Source of the DNA: Chitinophagaceae bacterium
Lineage (GTDB): Bacteria > Bacteroidota > Bacteroidia > Chitinophagales > Chitinophagaceae
Assembly: GCA_947456805.1 (NCBI GenBank)
Contig: CANGTN010000002.1
Location: forward strand, 1-64,000
Direction of reading: 5' to 3'
DNA length: 64,000 nt
Position 1 is the stretch's first letter; the number at the start of each line of letters is the position of its first letter. A program made the position numbers and the translations under genes. The notes under the pieces are model-generated. The model saw nothing but the letters and a program-made list of their open reading frames with translations, was not told where the DNA came from and ran no database searches. Shown piece by piece: positions 1-8,008 of the stretch.

Positions 1-1200
1 AATCAACTGTATTTGAAACAGTCCAATGGTTTTGTGGGTATAAGAACCACTAGCCCAACAACTGCATTGGATGTAAATGGTACTGTAAAAGCCACCTCAT
101 TTGTAAAATCAGGAGGAACTGCTGCTCAATTCTTAAAAGCAGATGGATCTGTAGATAATAGTACTTATTTAACAACTGCCACTGCAGGTGCAGGTTTTGT
201 AGATTTAACTACTGCTCAAACAGTTGCTGGGGTTAAAACATTTAGTGCTGATTTGAATGTTAATGGATTAACTGTTGGGTTAGGTTTAGGTAATCAAGCC
301 GATAATACTGCGATAGGTAAATCGGTTTTGGCAAATAATATATCTGGTATTTCAAATACAGGTATAGGCACTAATTCTTTAATGAATAATACTTTGGCAA
401 GTTATAATGTTGCAATTGGTTTCGAGGCGCTAAGAAGTACTACAATAGGTGGAAACAACGTAGCAATTGGTAGAAATGCAATGTATAGCAATATATCTGG
501 AGATGTTAATACTGCTATTGGTGAAAGCTCACTTGTATCAAATATTGATGGGCGTTACAATACTGCTGTGGGAGTGCAATCACAAGAGGGAAATACTTCC
601 GGAGGTCATAATACAGCAATCGGGGTTGCTGCGATAGATAAAAACATCACGGGTAGTAATAATGCTGTTCTTGGTGCTTTTGCTGGAAGGTATATATCAA
701 ATGGAACTACTTTCAATACAAATATCAATAATTCAGTTTTGATTGGTGCAGAAGCAAAACCTAAAGCTGACAATGAATCTAATCAAATTGTAATTGGCTA
801 TCAGGCGAAAGGGAATGGATCTAACACCATCCAATTGGGTAATACTGATATTACCAATGTTAATACCAGCGGTTCTATCACTGCTAATGCTGAAATCAGC
901 TCAGAAATAACATCAGATTTCACAATAAACAGTTCCAATGCAGAGCAGTATAAAGGTAAAGTGTTGATTTGTAATCCAAACTCTGAAATTACAATCACAT
1001 TCAGCAGCAATTTACCGGTAGGGTTCAATTGTATGGTATTGCAAAAAAGCAGCGATGCCAATAAAATTAATTTTGTTGGTGGCTCAGGAGTAACCATGAA
1101 AAACAGAAATAATTATACTGCTACCGCAGGAAATTATGCCATTGCTACAATTGTAAATATTGGCAATGGAATCATCGTTACAGCAGGCGATATGCAATAA
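1..1200 (+). CDS. Exported adhesin or tail-fibre-like beta-repeat protein, 5' end missing
   Basis: The reading frame is open from the first base of the window, so the N-terminus lies outside; the TTG at 13 is not a credible start. The visible 399 residues begin inside a VGIRTTSPTTALDVNGTVKA segment, a hallmark of large Bacteroidota surface proteins that resemble phage tail fibres. A short alanine/threonine-rich stretch follows, then about eight irregular repeats built around NTAIG, NVAIG or NTAVG motifs spaced roughly 20-25 residues apart. These look like the left-handed beta-roll of YadA-type adhesin heads. The C-terminal 100 residues form a different beta-rich cap. No catalytic motif is visible. 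Two further exported proteins follow on the same strand (57-bp gap to the next). Surface location and adhesion are inferences from repeat type and company. Confidence 0.75.
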   Translation, partial: NQLYLKQSNGFVGIRTTSPTTALDVNGTVKATSFVKSGGTAAQFLKADGSVDNSTYLTTATAGAGFVDLTTAQTVAGVKTFSADLNVNGLTVGLGLGNQADNTAIGKSVLANNISGISNTGIGTNSLMNNTLASYNVAIGFEALRSTTIGGNNVAIGRNAMYSNISGDVNTAIGESSLVSNIDGRYNTAVGVQSQEGNTSGGHNTAIGVAAIDKNITGSNNAVLGAFAGRYISNGTTFNTNINNSVLIGAEAKPKADNESNQIVIGYQAKGNGSNTIQLGNTDITNVNTSGSITANAEISSEITSDFTINSSNAEQYKGKVLICNPNSEITITFSSNLPVGFNCMVLQKSSDANKINFVGGSGVTMKNRNNYTATAGNYAIATIVNIGNGIIVTAGDMQ

Positions 1201-1257
1201 ATAATTATAAACAACAAAAAAATACAAATAAAAAACACCCAACAAATCAATACTCAA

Positions 1258-2760
1258 ATGAAAAAAACAACATTCATTACAATGGTTTTGCTAGCTTTAA
1301 CTTTTCAAAGCTTTGCAAATAATTTAATTGTAGGTACACCAACCATCAGTGGAAGTACCGTATCATTTACTATCAAATGGGACAATAGTTGGTATGTTAC
1401 CACCGGTCCTTCAAATTGGGATGCTGTTTGGGTTTTTGTAAAAAGACAAACTTGTGTAAGTGGCTCAGCAAGTGAATGGGTACATGCACAATTAGCTGCA
1501 AGCGGACAGTCGGTAACAGGTTCTCAACTTCAAGTAGATAGAGTTTCTGATAATGGTGGTGTCTTTATCAGAAGATCTGCTGCAGGAATAGGAAATATTG
1601 CCCAAGCTACGGTTACATTAACATTGGCAAGTGCAATCAATACCGATAATATTGGTGTGTATGGGATGGAAATGGTGAATGTACCGGAAGGCCAGTTTTA
1701 CATTGGTGATGGCCATCCAAATGCAGGCGATTGGCAAGTCAATTTTACAGATGGCAATTCTTTTGATCCAAAATTGATTACGCAAGCCATTCAACAAAAC
1801 GGAATTGGTGCAAGTAGTAATTACAGCCGTTTGAGCATTGGTTCCTCGGTACCCTTAGGTCCTAATTTTCCACTGGGATATAATCGTTTTTATTGTATGA
1901 AATACGAAATTACAACAGCACAATATGTTGCTTTTCTGAATACATTAACCTACAATCAACAATTAAGGATTGTTAGATATCCAAATCAAACTCCTCCTGA
2001 ATCTCCCCAAGGCACTTTAATCAATAATACTTACAATGGTTATAGAATTGAAATAAAAACTCCCGGAGATGGAACCACTGCCTTAACACCGGCAGTTTTT
2101 GCGAATGACGCTACTAATGATAATAATTTTGACCAACTGGATGATGGTCTGGGATTGGCAGTTGGATTGGGAACCAAACAGTTTTTGTCTTATTTGGATT
2201 GGGCTGCACTTCGGCCAATGACTGAATTTGAATTTGAAAAAGCATGCAGAGGTCCTCTGTATCCGGTAGTAAACGAGTATGCGTGGGGATCGACAGATTA
2301 CACTCCTTTTGCCGATTATAGCATCAATGATAGACTCAAAGATAATGAAACATTGGCTGGGGCAGGATTGGGAATGGCAAATGTACAAACCAATGTAAAT
2401 TACAGAGTGGGTATTGCTGCTACTCCAACCAGCAATAGGTCGAAAGCGGGCGCAACTTATTATGGAATATTAGATATGACCGGCGGCATGGGAGAAAGGG
2501 TAGTTGGATTTAATAATACTGATTTTTCAACTTTTAGCAGTGCAAATCATGGCGATGGAAATCTTACCATTCTAGCTTTTTCTGATGTGACTGGCTGGAG
2601 TGAGGATATCATTGGATCAAGAGGGTTTAGTTGGATGAATACATGGAATGGTTTTTCAATATCAAACAGAGTTTGGAATTGGCATCAAAGACCAAGCTCC
2701 GGTAATGATAATGGAGATAATTGGGCAGGTTTCGGTGGTCGTGGTGTTCGTTCTTACTAA
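1258..2760 (+). CDS. Exported SUMF1/FGE-fold protein, probably not catalytic as a formylglycine-generating enzyme
   Basis: 500 residues with a clear signal peptide (about residues 1-20, ending SFA before NNL). Residues ~21-135 form a beta-rich N-terminal domain with WDNSW and NWDAVWVFVK, a module I know from exported Bacteroidota proteins. From ~140 the SUMF1 (formylglycine-generating enzyme) fold begins with MVNVPEGQFYIGDG, continues with YEITTAQYVAFLN and RPMTEFEFEKACRG, and ends with GGRGVRSY. The paired C-terminal cysteines that make copper-dependent FGE catalytic are not seen in the last 60 residues, so a structural or ligand-binding role, as in other SUMF1-fold display proteins, is more likely than sulfatase maturation. 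It sits between two other exported repeat proteins, 12 bp from the next, probably one transcript. Confidence 0.8.
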   Translation: MKKTTFITMVLLALTFQSFANNLIVGTPTISGSTVSFTIKWDNSWYVTTGPSNWDAVWVFVKRQTCVSGSASEWVHAQLAASGQSVTGSQLQVDRVSDNGGVFIRRSAAGIGNIAQATVTLTLASAINTDNIGVYGMEMVNVPEGQFYIGDGHPNAGDWQVNFTDGNSFDPKLITQAIQQNGIGASSNYSRLSIGSSVPLGPNFPLGYNRFYCMKYEITTAQYVAFLNTLTYNQQLRIVRYPNQTPPESPQGTLINNTYNGYRIEIKTPGDGTTALTPAVFANDATNDNNFDQLDDGLGLAVGLGTKQFLSYLDWAALRPMTEFEFEKACRGPLYPVVNEYAWGSTDYTPFADYSINDRLKDNETLAGAGLGMANVQTNVNYRVGIAATPTSNRSKAGATYYGILDMTGGMGERVVGFNNTDFSTFSSANHGDGNLTILAFSDVTGWSEDIIGSRGFSWMNTWNGFSISNRVWNWHQRPSSGNDNGDNWAGFGGRGVRSY

Positions 2761-2771
2761 AAACAGACTAA

Positions 2772-3686
2772 GTGATAAAAAAAATAATATTTATAGTCCT
2801 TTTTTGCAAAATGCAAAATGTTTTTGGGCAAATTGTTTTGCCTTCGATGAGAGGTGTCTTAAATTCTAAGGTACCTACTACTATGTATTCGGGTGGTAAA
2901 GGTTTGGGGAATTCGCAAAAAGACATCATTCAAAACATTTGTACACCTTCTTCGATAGAAACAATTTTTTACGGAGGAAACGGTCCAGGCACCCTATTTC
3001 AAGATGTGATACAAGCAGTGTGTACACCTCCTTCAATAGAAACTATTTTTTATGGTGGAACAGGCTATGGAGATCAACAACAAACTATAATTCAAAATGT
3101 TTGTACTGCACCATCCTTAGAAACAATATTTTATGGGGGTACAGGTTACGGTAGTCAACAACAAACTACAATACAAGGAGTTTGTGTAGCCCCACTTATA
3201 CAAACCATTTTTTATGGTGGAGCTGGCTATGGTAATAATGATCAAAAGTTAGTACAAACAAATTGCGCTTTGGTACCAATTCCTGTTGTCACTACAACAA
3301 CAATACCATTTGAAAAATATTTCGATCTTGAAACGGGTACTTTATGTACTGGCCCTATGTGTAATATGAGCCCATCTGCTGCGTATGATCTTCGTTTTGC
3401 TTACAATTCAGGTGGTACTGTACATGCACGTATGTGGTGGAACGAACAGTATGCAGATATGGCTTTGGTGTATAATAAAACATTTGATCAACTAACGGCA
3501 GCTGATATACCAAACTATTATTATTGTGATCATATCAATGATAGTAATCCTGCTTGTGTTAATGCAGATACTCCACCAACCAATTTTGTTGGAATTTATA
3601 AAACAAATAGTGGAAATTATTATGCTGTACAATATCTAAGTGAAAATACTACCGATGTAACTTTCAAGTATAAAAAATTGAATTAA
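2772..3686 (+). CDS. Exported protein with five 27-residue Cys-containing GG repeats
   Basis: Starts with GTG at 2772, 11 bp after the preceding stop; the hydrophobic N-terminus (VIKKIIFIVLFCKMQNVFGQ) reads as a signal peptide, which supports this start. Residues ~30-165 contain five tandem copies of a unit close to IETIFYGGTGYGDQQQTIIQ followed by NVC and a T/A-P-P/S linker; copies 2-4 have a period of exactly 27 residues and each copy ends in one cysteine. The first copy is divergent (TTMYSGGKGLGNSQKDIIQ) and the last is followed by a proline/threonine linker. The C-terminal ~120 residues form a separate domain with more cysteines and aromatic residues (RMWWNEQYADMALVY). I cannot assign a function. 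Similar YGG-G-G repeats are, to my knowledge, scattered in Bacteroidota exported proteins. Last gene before a strong terminator. Confidence 0.8.
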   Translation: MIKKIIFIVLFCKMQNVFGQIVLPSMRGVLNSKVPTTMYSGGKGLGNSQKDIIQNICTPSSIETIFYGGNGPGTLFQDVIQAVCTPPSIETIFYGGTGYGDQQQTIIQNVCTAPSLETIFYGGTGYGSQQQTTIQGVCVAPLIQTIFYGGAGYGNNDQKLVQTNCALVPIPVVTTTTIPFEKYFDLETGTLCTGPMCNMSPSAAYDLRFAYNSGGTVHARMWWNEQYADMALVYNKTFDQLTAADIPNYYYCDHINDSNPACVNADTPPTNFVGIYKTNSGNYYAVQYLSENTTDVTFKYKKLN

Positions 3687-3718
3687 TTTTTTACATACTT
3701 ATTTTAATGATTATTTAA

Positions 3719-3757
3719 TAAGCCTATTGTTGAACAATGTTTACAATAGGTTTTTTA
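3719..3757 (+). terminator. Intrinsic terminator of the exported-protein cassette
   Basis: CCTATTGT at 3723-3730 pairs with ACAATAGG at 3743-3750 across a 12-nt loop, followed by a run of six T. It lies 35 bp after the stop of the Cys-repeat protein gene and closes the three-gene cassette. Confidence 0.8.
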
Positions 3758-3869
3758 TTTTCACATCATAATCTAAAGATTTGGTGTAGGAGGTATTAGT
3801 TTTTAACTTTGAAAATCCATTTTGTAATAAATATTACAATAACCCTGGATTATAACAAACACATTACAA

Positions 3870-4853
3870 ATGAAAAAACGTATCGCTTTAGTAACAGGTG
3901 GTTATAGTGGCGAAGCTGCCATCAGCTACAAAAGTGCAATCACTGTTCAAAATAACATAGATACTGAAAAATTTGAGGTATATAAAATTGACATTAACCC
4001 AGAAGGTTGGTTTTTTGAAGATACAAATGGTAACAGAATAAATGTAAACAAAGAAAATTTTACCATTACAGTTGGTGGTACTATTGTGCATTTTGATGCC
4101 GTTTTATTGTGTATTCACGGTACTCCCGGCGAAGATGGAAAATTGCAGGGCTATTTTGACATGCTATGTCTTCCTTACACCAGTTGTGATGCCACTACCT
4201 CTGCACTTACTTTCAACAAACGTTTTACTGTTGCTATTGCCGCATTTGGTGGTATACATGTTGCAAAATCTGTCATGCTGCTTAAAAACACTTATGTTAA
4301 TACAGATCCAATTATACAACAACTCAAATTTCCTGTTTTTGTAAAACCCAATAATGGTGGTAGCAGTATAGGTATGAGTAAAGTAATGCATGCCGATGAA
4401 ACTTTAGAACTTGCAGTTCAAAAAGCATTTAAAGAAGACAACCAAATTTTAGTAGAAGAATTTATACAAGGCAGAGAATTTACAATCGGTGTTTTTAAAA
4501 CAAAAGGTAAAATCATTACACTACCAATCACCGAAGTAGTTACAACCAATGAATTCTTTGATTTTGAAGCAAAATATGAAGGGAAAAGTAAAGAAATTAC
4601 ACCTGCCGAAATTAATGAATCAATGGCAAATCAAATAAGGGAAGCTGCACTGAAAACTTATTCTCTATTGAATTGCAAAGGAATTGTTCGCATTGATTTT
4701 ATTTACAATTCAGTCGATTTAAAACCCTATATGTTGGAGGTGAATACAGTACCCGGTCAAAGTGCAGCAAGTATTGTACCGCAACAAGTGGCAGCAATGG
4801 GTTGGTCGCTCAAAGATTTTTATACAGCTGTAATTGAGGAGGCATTTATTTAA
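3870..4853 (+). CDS. ddl: D-alanine--D-alanine ligase
   Basis: Cytoplasmic ATP-grasp ligase that joins two D-alanines for the peptidoglycan stem peptide. The 327 residues fit the family length (~300-370). Visible signatures: GGYSGE at 10-15 with the N-terminal glutamate (E15) that contacts substrate, HGTPGEDGKLQGYFD with LPYTS just behind it, the ATP-grasp core FPVFVKPNNGGSSIGMSKV, and MLEVNTVPG near the C-terminus, which holds metal- and D-Ala-binding residues. ATG start, preceded by an AT-rich 110-bp gap after the upstream terminator, so it has its own promoter. The next gene is a PASTA-domain protein, a pairing that suits a cell-wall neighbourhood. The main dcw cluster lies 42 kb away and has no ddl, so this is probably the housekeeping copy. 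Confidence 0.95.
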   Translation: MKKRIALVTGGYSGEAAISYKSAITVQNNIDTEKFEVYKIDINPEGWFFEDTNGNRINVNKENFTITVGGTIVHFDAVLLCIHGTPGEDGKLQGYFDMLCLPYTSCDATTSALTFNKRFTVAIAAFGGIHVAKSVMLLKNTYVNTDPIIQQLKFPVFVKPNNGGSSIGMSKVMHADETLELAVQKAFKEDNQILVEEFIQGREFTIGVFKTKGKIITLPITEVVTTNEFFDFEAKYEGKSKEITPAEINESMANQIREAALKTYSLLNCKGIVRIDFIYNSVDLKPYMLEVNTVPGQSAASIVPQQVAAMGWSLKDFYTAVIEEAFI

Positions 4854-4977
4854 CAAATAGTATTCATTGGCAGAAATACATTTGCTTTGTTCTAAAATTT
4901 ATTCATTGCTTTTGTAAAAAAATTTGGTGAGGCATAAAAAATAAATAATCTTCAACTTTAAATCATTTCATTTATAC

Positions 4978-5799
4978 GTGTTTAAATTCATTACATCAAA
5001 ACCACTTTGGGTAAATATACTTGCAGCATTTGGGTTGTTTTTAGTGCTTGTATTAATGTTCTTTTTTTCATTGGATTGGTTAACTAGTCATGGAAAAAAT
5101 GAAAAAGTTCCCAACGTACTCGGACAAAATATTGTAGCAGCAACACAAATTTTAAAAGCAAAAGGTTTCGACGTAGAAGTTCAGGATTCTGTATTTGTTG
5201 ATTCAATTGCAAGATTGTCTATTGTCAAACAATCACCTGAGGCAGACGCCAACGTGAAGGCCGGAAGAACTATTTATTTAACAGTCAACAGAAGCATAGC
5301 ACCTGAAGTTGAAATGCCCAGTCTCATTGGGTTTTCTATCAAAAGTGCTCAGTTGATGTTGCAAAGTTTAAACTTGAAAATGGGTGATACGATGTATCGA
5401 CCCGACTTTGCCCGAAATACAGTTTTAGAACAATTATTTAAAGGAACAAGTATTAAGTCGGGTACGAAAATTCCAATGGGAAGCACCATCAGTTTTGTAT
5501 TGGCAAGCGGTTCAGGTACACTTGATTTGAATGTGCCCGATTTAACGGGGATGACTGTACAACAAGCTGTTGCTCTTTTGAAAACTATGAACATCAATCA
5601 CGGCGCAATTGTACCAAGAACGGCTATCAGCGATACTTTGAACAGTTTCATTGTTGACCAAACACCTAAAGCATTTGTGGAACCTGTTCCTGGTCAGAAG
5701 GTTCAGAATAAATTAAAATCCGGACAAACAGTTGACTTATATATCAGCAATACAGCACCTGTAATTATTCAGGATTCATTGGCAACAAAAACACAATAG
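4978..5799 (+). CDS. Membrane-anchored PASTA-domain protein
   Basis: 273 residues, GTG start. A short cytoplasmic N-terminus and one membrane helix (about residues 12-30, AAFGLFLVLVLMFFFSLDWL) are followed by three PASTA domains at about 40-108, 109-178 and 183-262, recognisable by VPNVLGQ, MPSLIGF and VPDLTGM openings and their A-x-x-x-L helices. PASTA domains bind peptidoglycan or muropeptides in serine/threonine kinases and penicillin-binding proteins, but here there is no kinase or transpeptidase domain. It stands 124 bp after ddl and 13 bp before a rhodanese gene on the same strand. A cell-wall sensing or scaffolding role is inference; the partner is unknown. Confidence 0.85.
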   Translation: MFKFITSKPLWVNILAAFGLFLVLVLMFFFSLDWLTSHGKNEKVPNVLGQNIVAATQILKAKGFDVEVQDSVFVDSIARLSIVKQSPEADANVKAGRTIYLTVNRSIAPEVEMPSLIGFSIKSAQLMLQSLNLKMGDTMYRPDFARNTVLEQLFKGTSIKSGTKIPMGSTISFVLASGSGTLDLNVPDLTGMTVQQAVALLKTMNINHGAIVPRTAISDTLNSFIVDQTPKAFVEPVPGQKVQNKLKSGQTVDLYISNTAPVIIQDSLATKTQ

Positions 5800-5812
5800 T
5801 AAAAAATAACAC

Positions 5813-6121
5813 ATGAAAAATATATCTGTAGAGGAGTTAAAAAATAAAATAGATGCTCACGAAGAAGTTCATTTAATTGACGTAAGAGAACCACATGAAC
5901 ATGCAGAATTTAATATTGGAGGCACTTTGCTCAGTGTTGGAAAAATACAAAGTATGATGATTGAAGATATTGAACATTTGAAAAATGAGCCGGTTATTTG
6001 TTATTGCAGAAGTGGCCAACGCAGTATGATGTCTTGTTTAATGTTAGAGCAATTTGGATTTACAGATGTTACGAATGTAACAGGAGGTATGTTGGCTTGG
6101 CAAGATAAATTTGGCGGTTAA
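5813..6121 (+). CDS. Single-domain rhodanese-like sulfurtransferase
   Basis: 102 residues, one rhodanese domain and nothing else. The characteristic LIDVREPHEHAEFNIGG opens the fold, and the active-site loop is CRSGQRS with the catalytic cysteine at residue 65; a second cysteine (63) sits two residues before it. TNVTGGMLAWQ closes the domain. Rhodaneses carry a persulfide on this cysteine and hand sulfur to acceptors such as cyanide, thiols or tRNA-modification enzymes. The loop length matches sulfurtransferases rather than Cdc25-like phosphatases. Cytoplasmic, with no signal peptide. It follows the PASTA gene by 13 bp, so the two may be cotranscribed, but no functional link is evident. Confidence 0.9.
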   Translation: MKNISVEELKNKIDAHEEVHLIDVREPHEHAEFNIGGTLLSVGKIQSMMIEDIEHLKNEPVICYCRSGQRSMMSCLMLEQFGFTDVTNVTGGMLAWQDKFGG

Positions 6122-6130
6122 TAGGTTTTT

Positions 6131-6580
6131 ATGAAAAATATAATCCTATTTTATATTCTTTTATTTTCAATTTTTTCATGTAAAGACGATAGGTTATGCT
6201 TTACTCCTCCTGGGCCATGTCTCATTAGGTTAGTAGATAAAAATAATGGGAAAGATCTTCTCAATCCCAATAATATCAATGCTTTTAACTGGAATGATAT
6301 TAAGATGAGTACTATTTCGAATAATGGGTCATCGTTGAATTTATACTCGACAGTTCAAAAAATAAATAATAGTGATAGCTTTTATATTGCCTCAGATATT
6401 GTTTGGGAGGCAGAAGGAGGAAAAACTTTTTATCTAAAACTTTCTCCCACAGACATTGATACAATTTTTTTACAAGCCGAACAAATAAACGAGAAACCTT
6501 GTACCTACTTCAGACAGAATTCTTTTGTTTATAATGGAGTAAATTATCCAACGAGTGAGATGTACCAAATAAAAAAATAA
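6131..6580 (+). CDS. Small hypothetical lipoprotein
   Basis: 149 residues. The N-terminus is a type II signal peptide ending in the lipobox FSIFSC (cysteine 17), followed by K-D-D, a pattern compatible with Bacteroidota lipoprotein export, so the mature protein is expected to be lipid-anchored in the periplasm or outer membrane. The mature part carries CFTPPGPC, a possible disulfide loop, and a beta-rich body (YSTVQKINNSDSFYIASD, KTFYLKLSPTDIDTIFLQ) of the kind seen in small Bacteroidota lipoproteins of unknown role. I do not recognise a named family. It lies 9 bp after the rhodanese gene and ends 13 bp before the convergent mtaB gene. Confidence 0.7.
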   Translation: MKNIILFYILLFSIFSCKDDRLCFTPPGPCLIRLVDKNNGKDLLNPNNINAFNWNDIKMSTISNNGSSLNLYSTVQKINNSDSFYIASDIVWEAEGGKTFYLKLSPTDIDTIFLQAEQINEKPCTYFRQNSFVYNGVNYPTSEMYQIKK

Positions 6581-6593
6581 TATTTAATTCATA

Positions 6594-7889
6594 CTAGATT
6601 TTCCAATCTACAATTTCATTTTCCCATTCTTTCCGATAAGGTATAGTAATACGTAAATAGTTATCCGTATAACCTTCCATCATTCCATTTTTATTGAATG
6701 CTTCAAACAGCACTTTTCTTGTTTCTCCTGAATGCTGTTTTGTAAAATATTGTAGTTTCATAAAACTTAAATTACGCAATGCTTTGTTGCGCTCATTTCT
6801 AATATTTATCGGAACAACAGGCTTTAAGTTCAATGCATGTGTATTATCTCTTTCTGAGTAAGTAAATACATGCAAATAAGAAACATCCAATGAATGCAAG
6901 AAATCGAATGTTTCCTGAAAATGTGCTTCAGTTTCTCCCGGGAATCCAACAATTACATCCACTCCAATAGCACAATGTGGCATTAATTTTTTAATTAGTT
7001 CTACACGTTCGGCATACAATTCTCTTTTATATCTCCTGCGCATTGATTTTAAAATTTCATTACTTCCACTTTGTAATGGAATATGAAAATGCGGCATAAA
7101 TTTTTTGCTGTTGGCTACAAATGTAATGATGTCATTGGTTAATAAATTGGGCTCAATAGAAGAGATTCGGTAGCGTTCAATTCCTGCTACTTTATCCAAC
7201 TCTTGAACCAATTCGTAAAAGTTTTCTTCTCGTTGTTGAATTCCAATTGAAATACCTGCACCATCCGGACCTTTTCCAAAATCACCGAGGTTAACTCCCG
7301 TTAGAATAATTTCTTTAACTCCTTTCGCAGCAATGGTTTCAGCGTTTTTAATTACGTTGTCAATGGTATCACTTCTGCTTTTTCCACGAGCCATGGGAAT
7401 AGTGCAAAAACTGCAATTATAATCGCAGCCATCTTGTACCTTTAAAAAAGTTCTTGTTCTGTCATTAGAAGAAAATGAAGCATTAAACTCTGTTACTGTT
7501 TCAATATCACAACTGCAAATTTTAGTACTGTCGCCTTTACTTAATTCTGATAAATGTTGAACAATATTAAATTTTTCGGCAGCACCCAATACCAAATCAA
7601 CACCAGGTATAGAGGCTATTTCATTGGGTTTTAATTGAGCATAACAACCGGTAATCACAATTAAACTTGCGGGTGTTTTCTTTTGAATTTTTCTTACCAA
7701 ATACCTGCATTCTTTATCTGCATTATCAGTAACCGAGCAAGTATTAATGACATAAACATCTGCAAAATCTTCGAAGTCTTTTTTTTCAAAACCTTCCTGT
7801 TCCAGCATTTTGGCAATGGTAGAGGTTTCAGAAAAATTAAGTTTGCATCCCAATGTATGAAAGGCAACGCTGCGGTTCTTTTGCATCAT
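6594..7889 (-). CDS. mtaB: tRNA N6-threonylcarbamoyladenosine C2-methylthiotransferase MtaB
   Basis: 431-residue radical-SAM methylthiotransferase that converts t6A37 to ms2t6A37 in tRNAs reading ANN codons. The N-terminal domain has cysteines 15, 51 and 82 (LGCKLN, NTCSVT, TGCYAQ), ligands of the auxiliary iron-sulfur cluster. The radical-SAM motif CxxxCxxC is at C155, C159 and C162 (QDGCDYNCSFC). A TRAM-like C-terminal region follows. The LGCKLN opening and the sequence GVNLGDFG favour MtaB over MiaB or RimO. Two adjacent ATG codons (7889 and 7886) could start translation. A TATCTTTG box ends 7 nt before the first, so the mRNA may be leaderless. It converges on the small lipoprotein gene. 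Confidence 0.93.
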   Translation of the reverse strand: MMQKNRSVAFHTLGCKLNFSETSTIAKMLEQEGFEKKDFEDFADVYVINTCSVTDNADKECRYLVRKIQKKTPASLIVITGCYAQLKPNEIASIPGVDLVLGAAEKFNIVQHLSELSKGDSTKICSCDIETVTEFNASFSSNDRTRTFLKVQDGCDYNCSFCTIPMARGKSRSDTIDNVIKNAETIAAKGVKEIILTGVNLGDFGKGPDGAGISIGIQQREENFYELVQELDKVAGIERYRISSIEPNLLTNDIITFVANSKKFMPHFHIPLQSGSNEILKSMRRRYKRELYAERVELIKKLMPHCAIGVDVIVGFPGETEAHFQETFDFLHSLDVSYLHVFTYSERDNTHALNLKPVVPINIRNERNKALRNLSFMKLQYFTKQHSGETRKVLFEAFNKNGMMEGYTDNYLRITIPYRKEWENEIVDWKI

Positions 7890-7896
7890 AAGAGGG

Positions 7897-7904
7897 CAAA
7901 GATA
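7897..7904 (-). promoter_or_regulatory. Putative -7 promoter box of mtaB
   Basis: Reading on the minus strand, TATCTTTG matches the Bacteroidota -7 consensus TAnnTTTG exactly. It ends 7 nt before the ATG at 7889. I see no clear TTTG at the -33 spacing, so the call rests on this box alone. Confidence 0.5.
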
Positions 7905-8008
7905 AAATATTTGGATGAATGATTTCAGAAAGAAGATTCAATGAATGCCAAAGTAAACATCTTATATTGATATCCATAATACATAAATTTGGAAATCATT
8001 CAGTATTT

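Noticed and set aside
13..15. TTG as the start codon of the first gene
   Set aside because: The frame is open to base 1 and the sequence at this point is already inside a tail-fibre-like repeat.
2648..2869. Plus-strand open frame overlapping the SUMF1 and Cys-repeat genes
   Set aside because: Alternate frame of two well-supported genes; the product has no signal or domain.
7919..8008. N-terminal extension of the GH125 protein
   Set aside because: The extension would bury the export signal starting at 8009 and lacks domain character; it also overlaps the mtaB promoter region.
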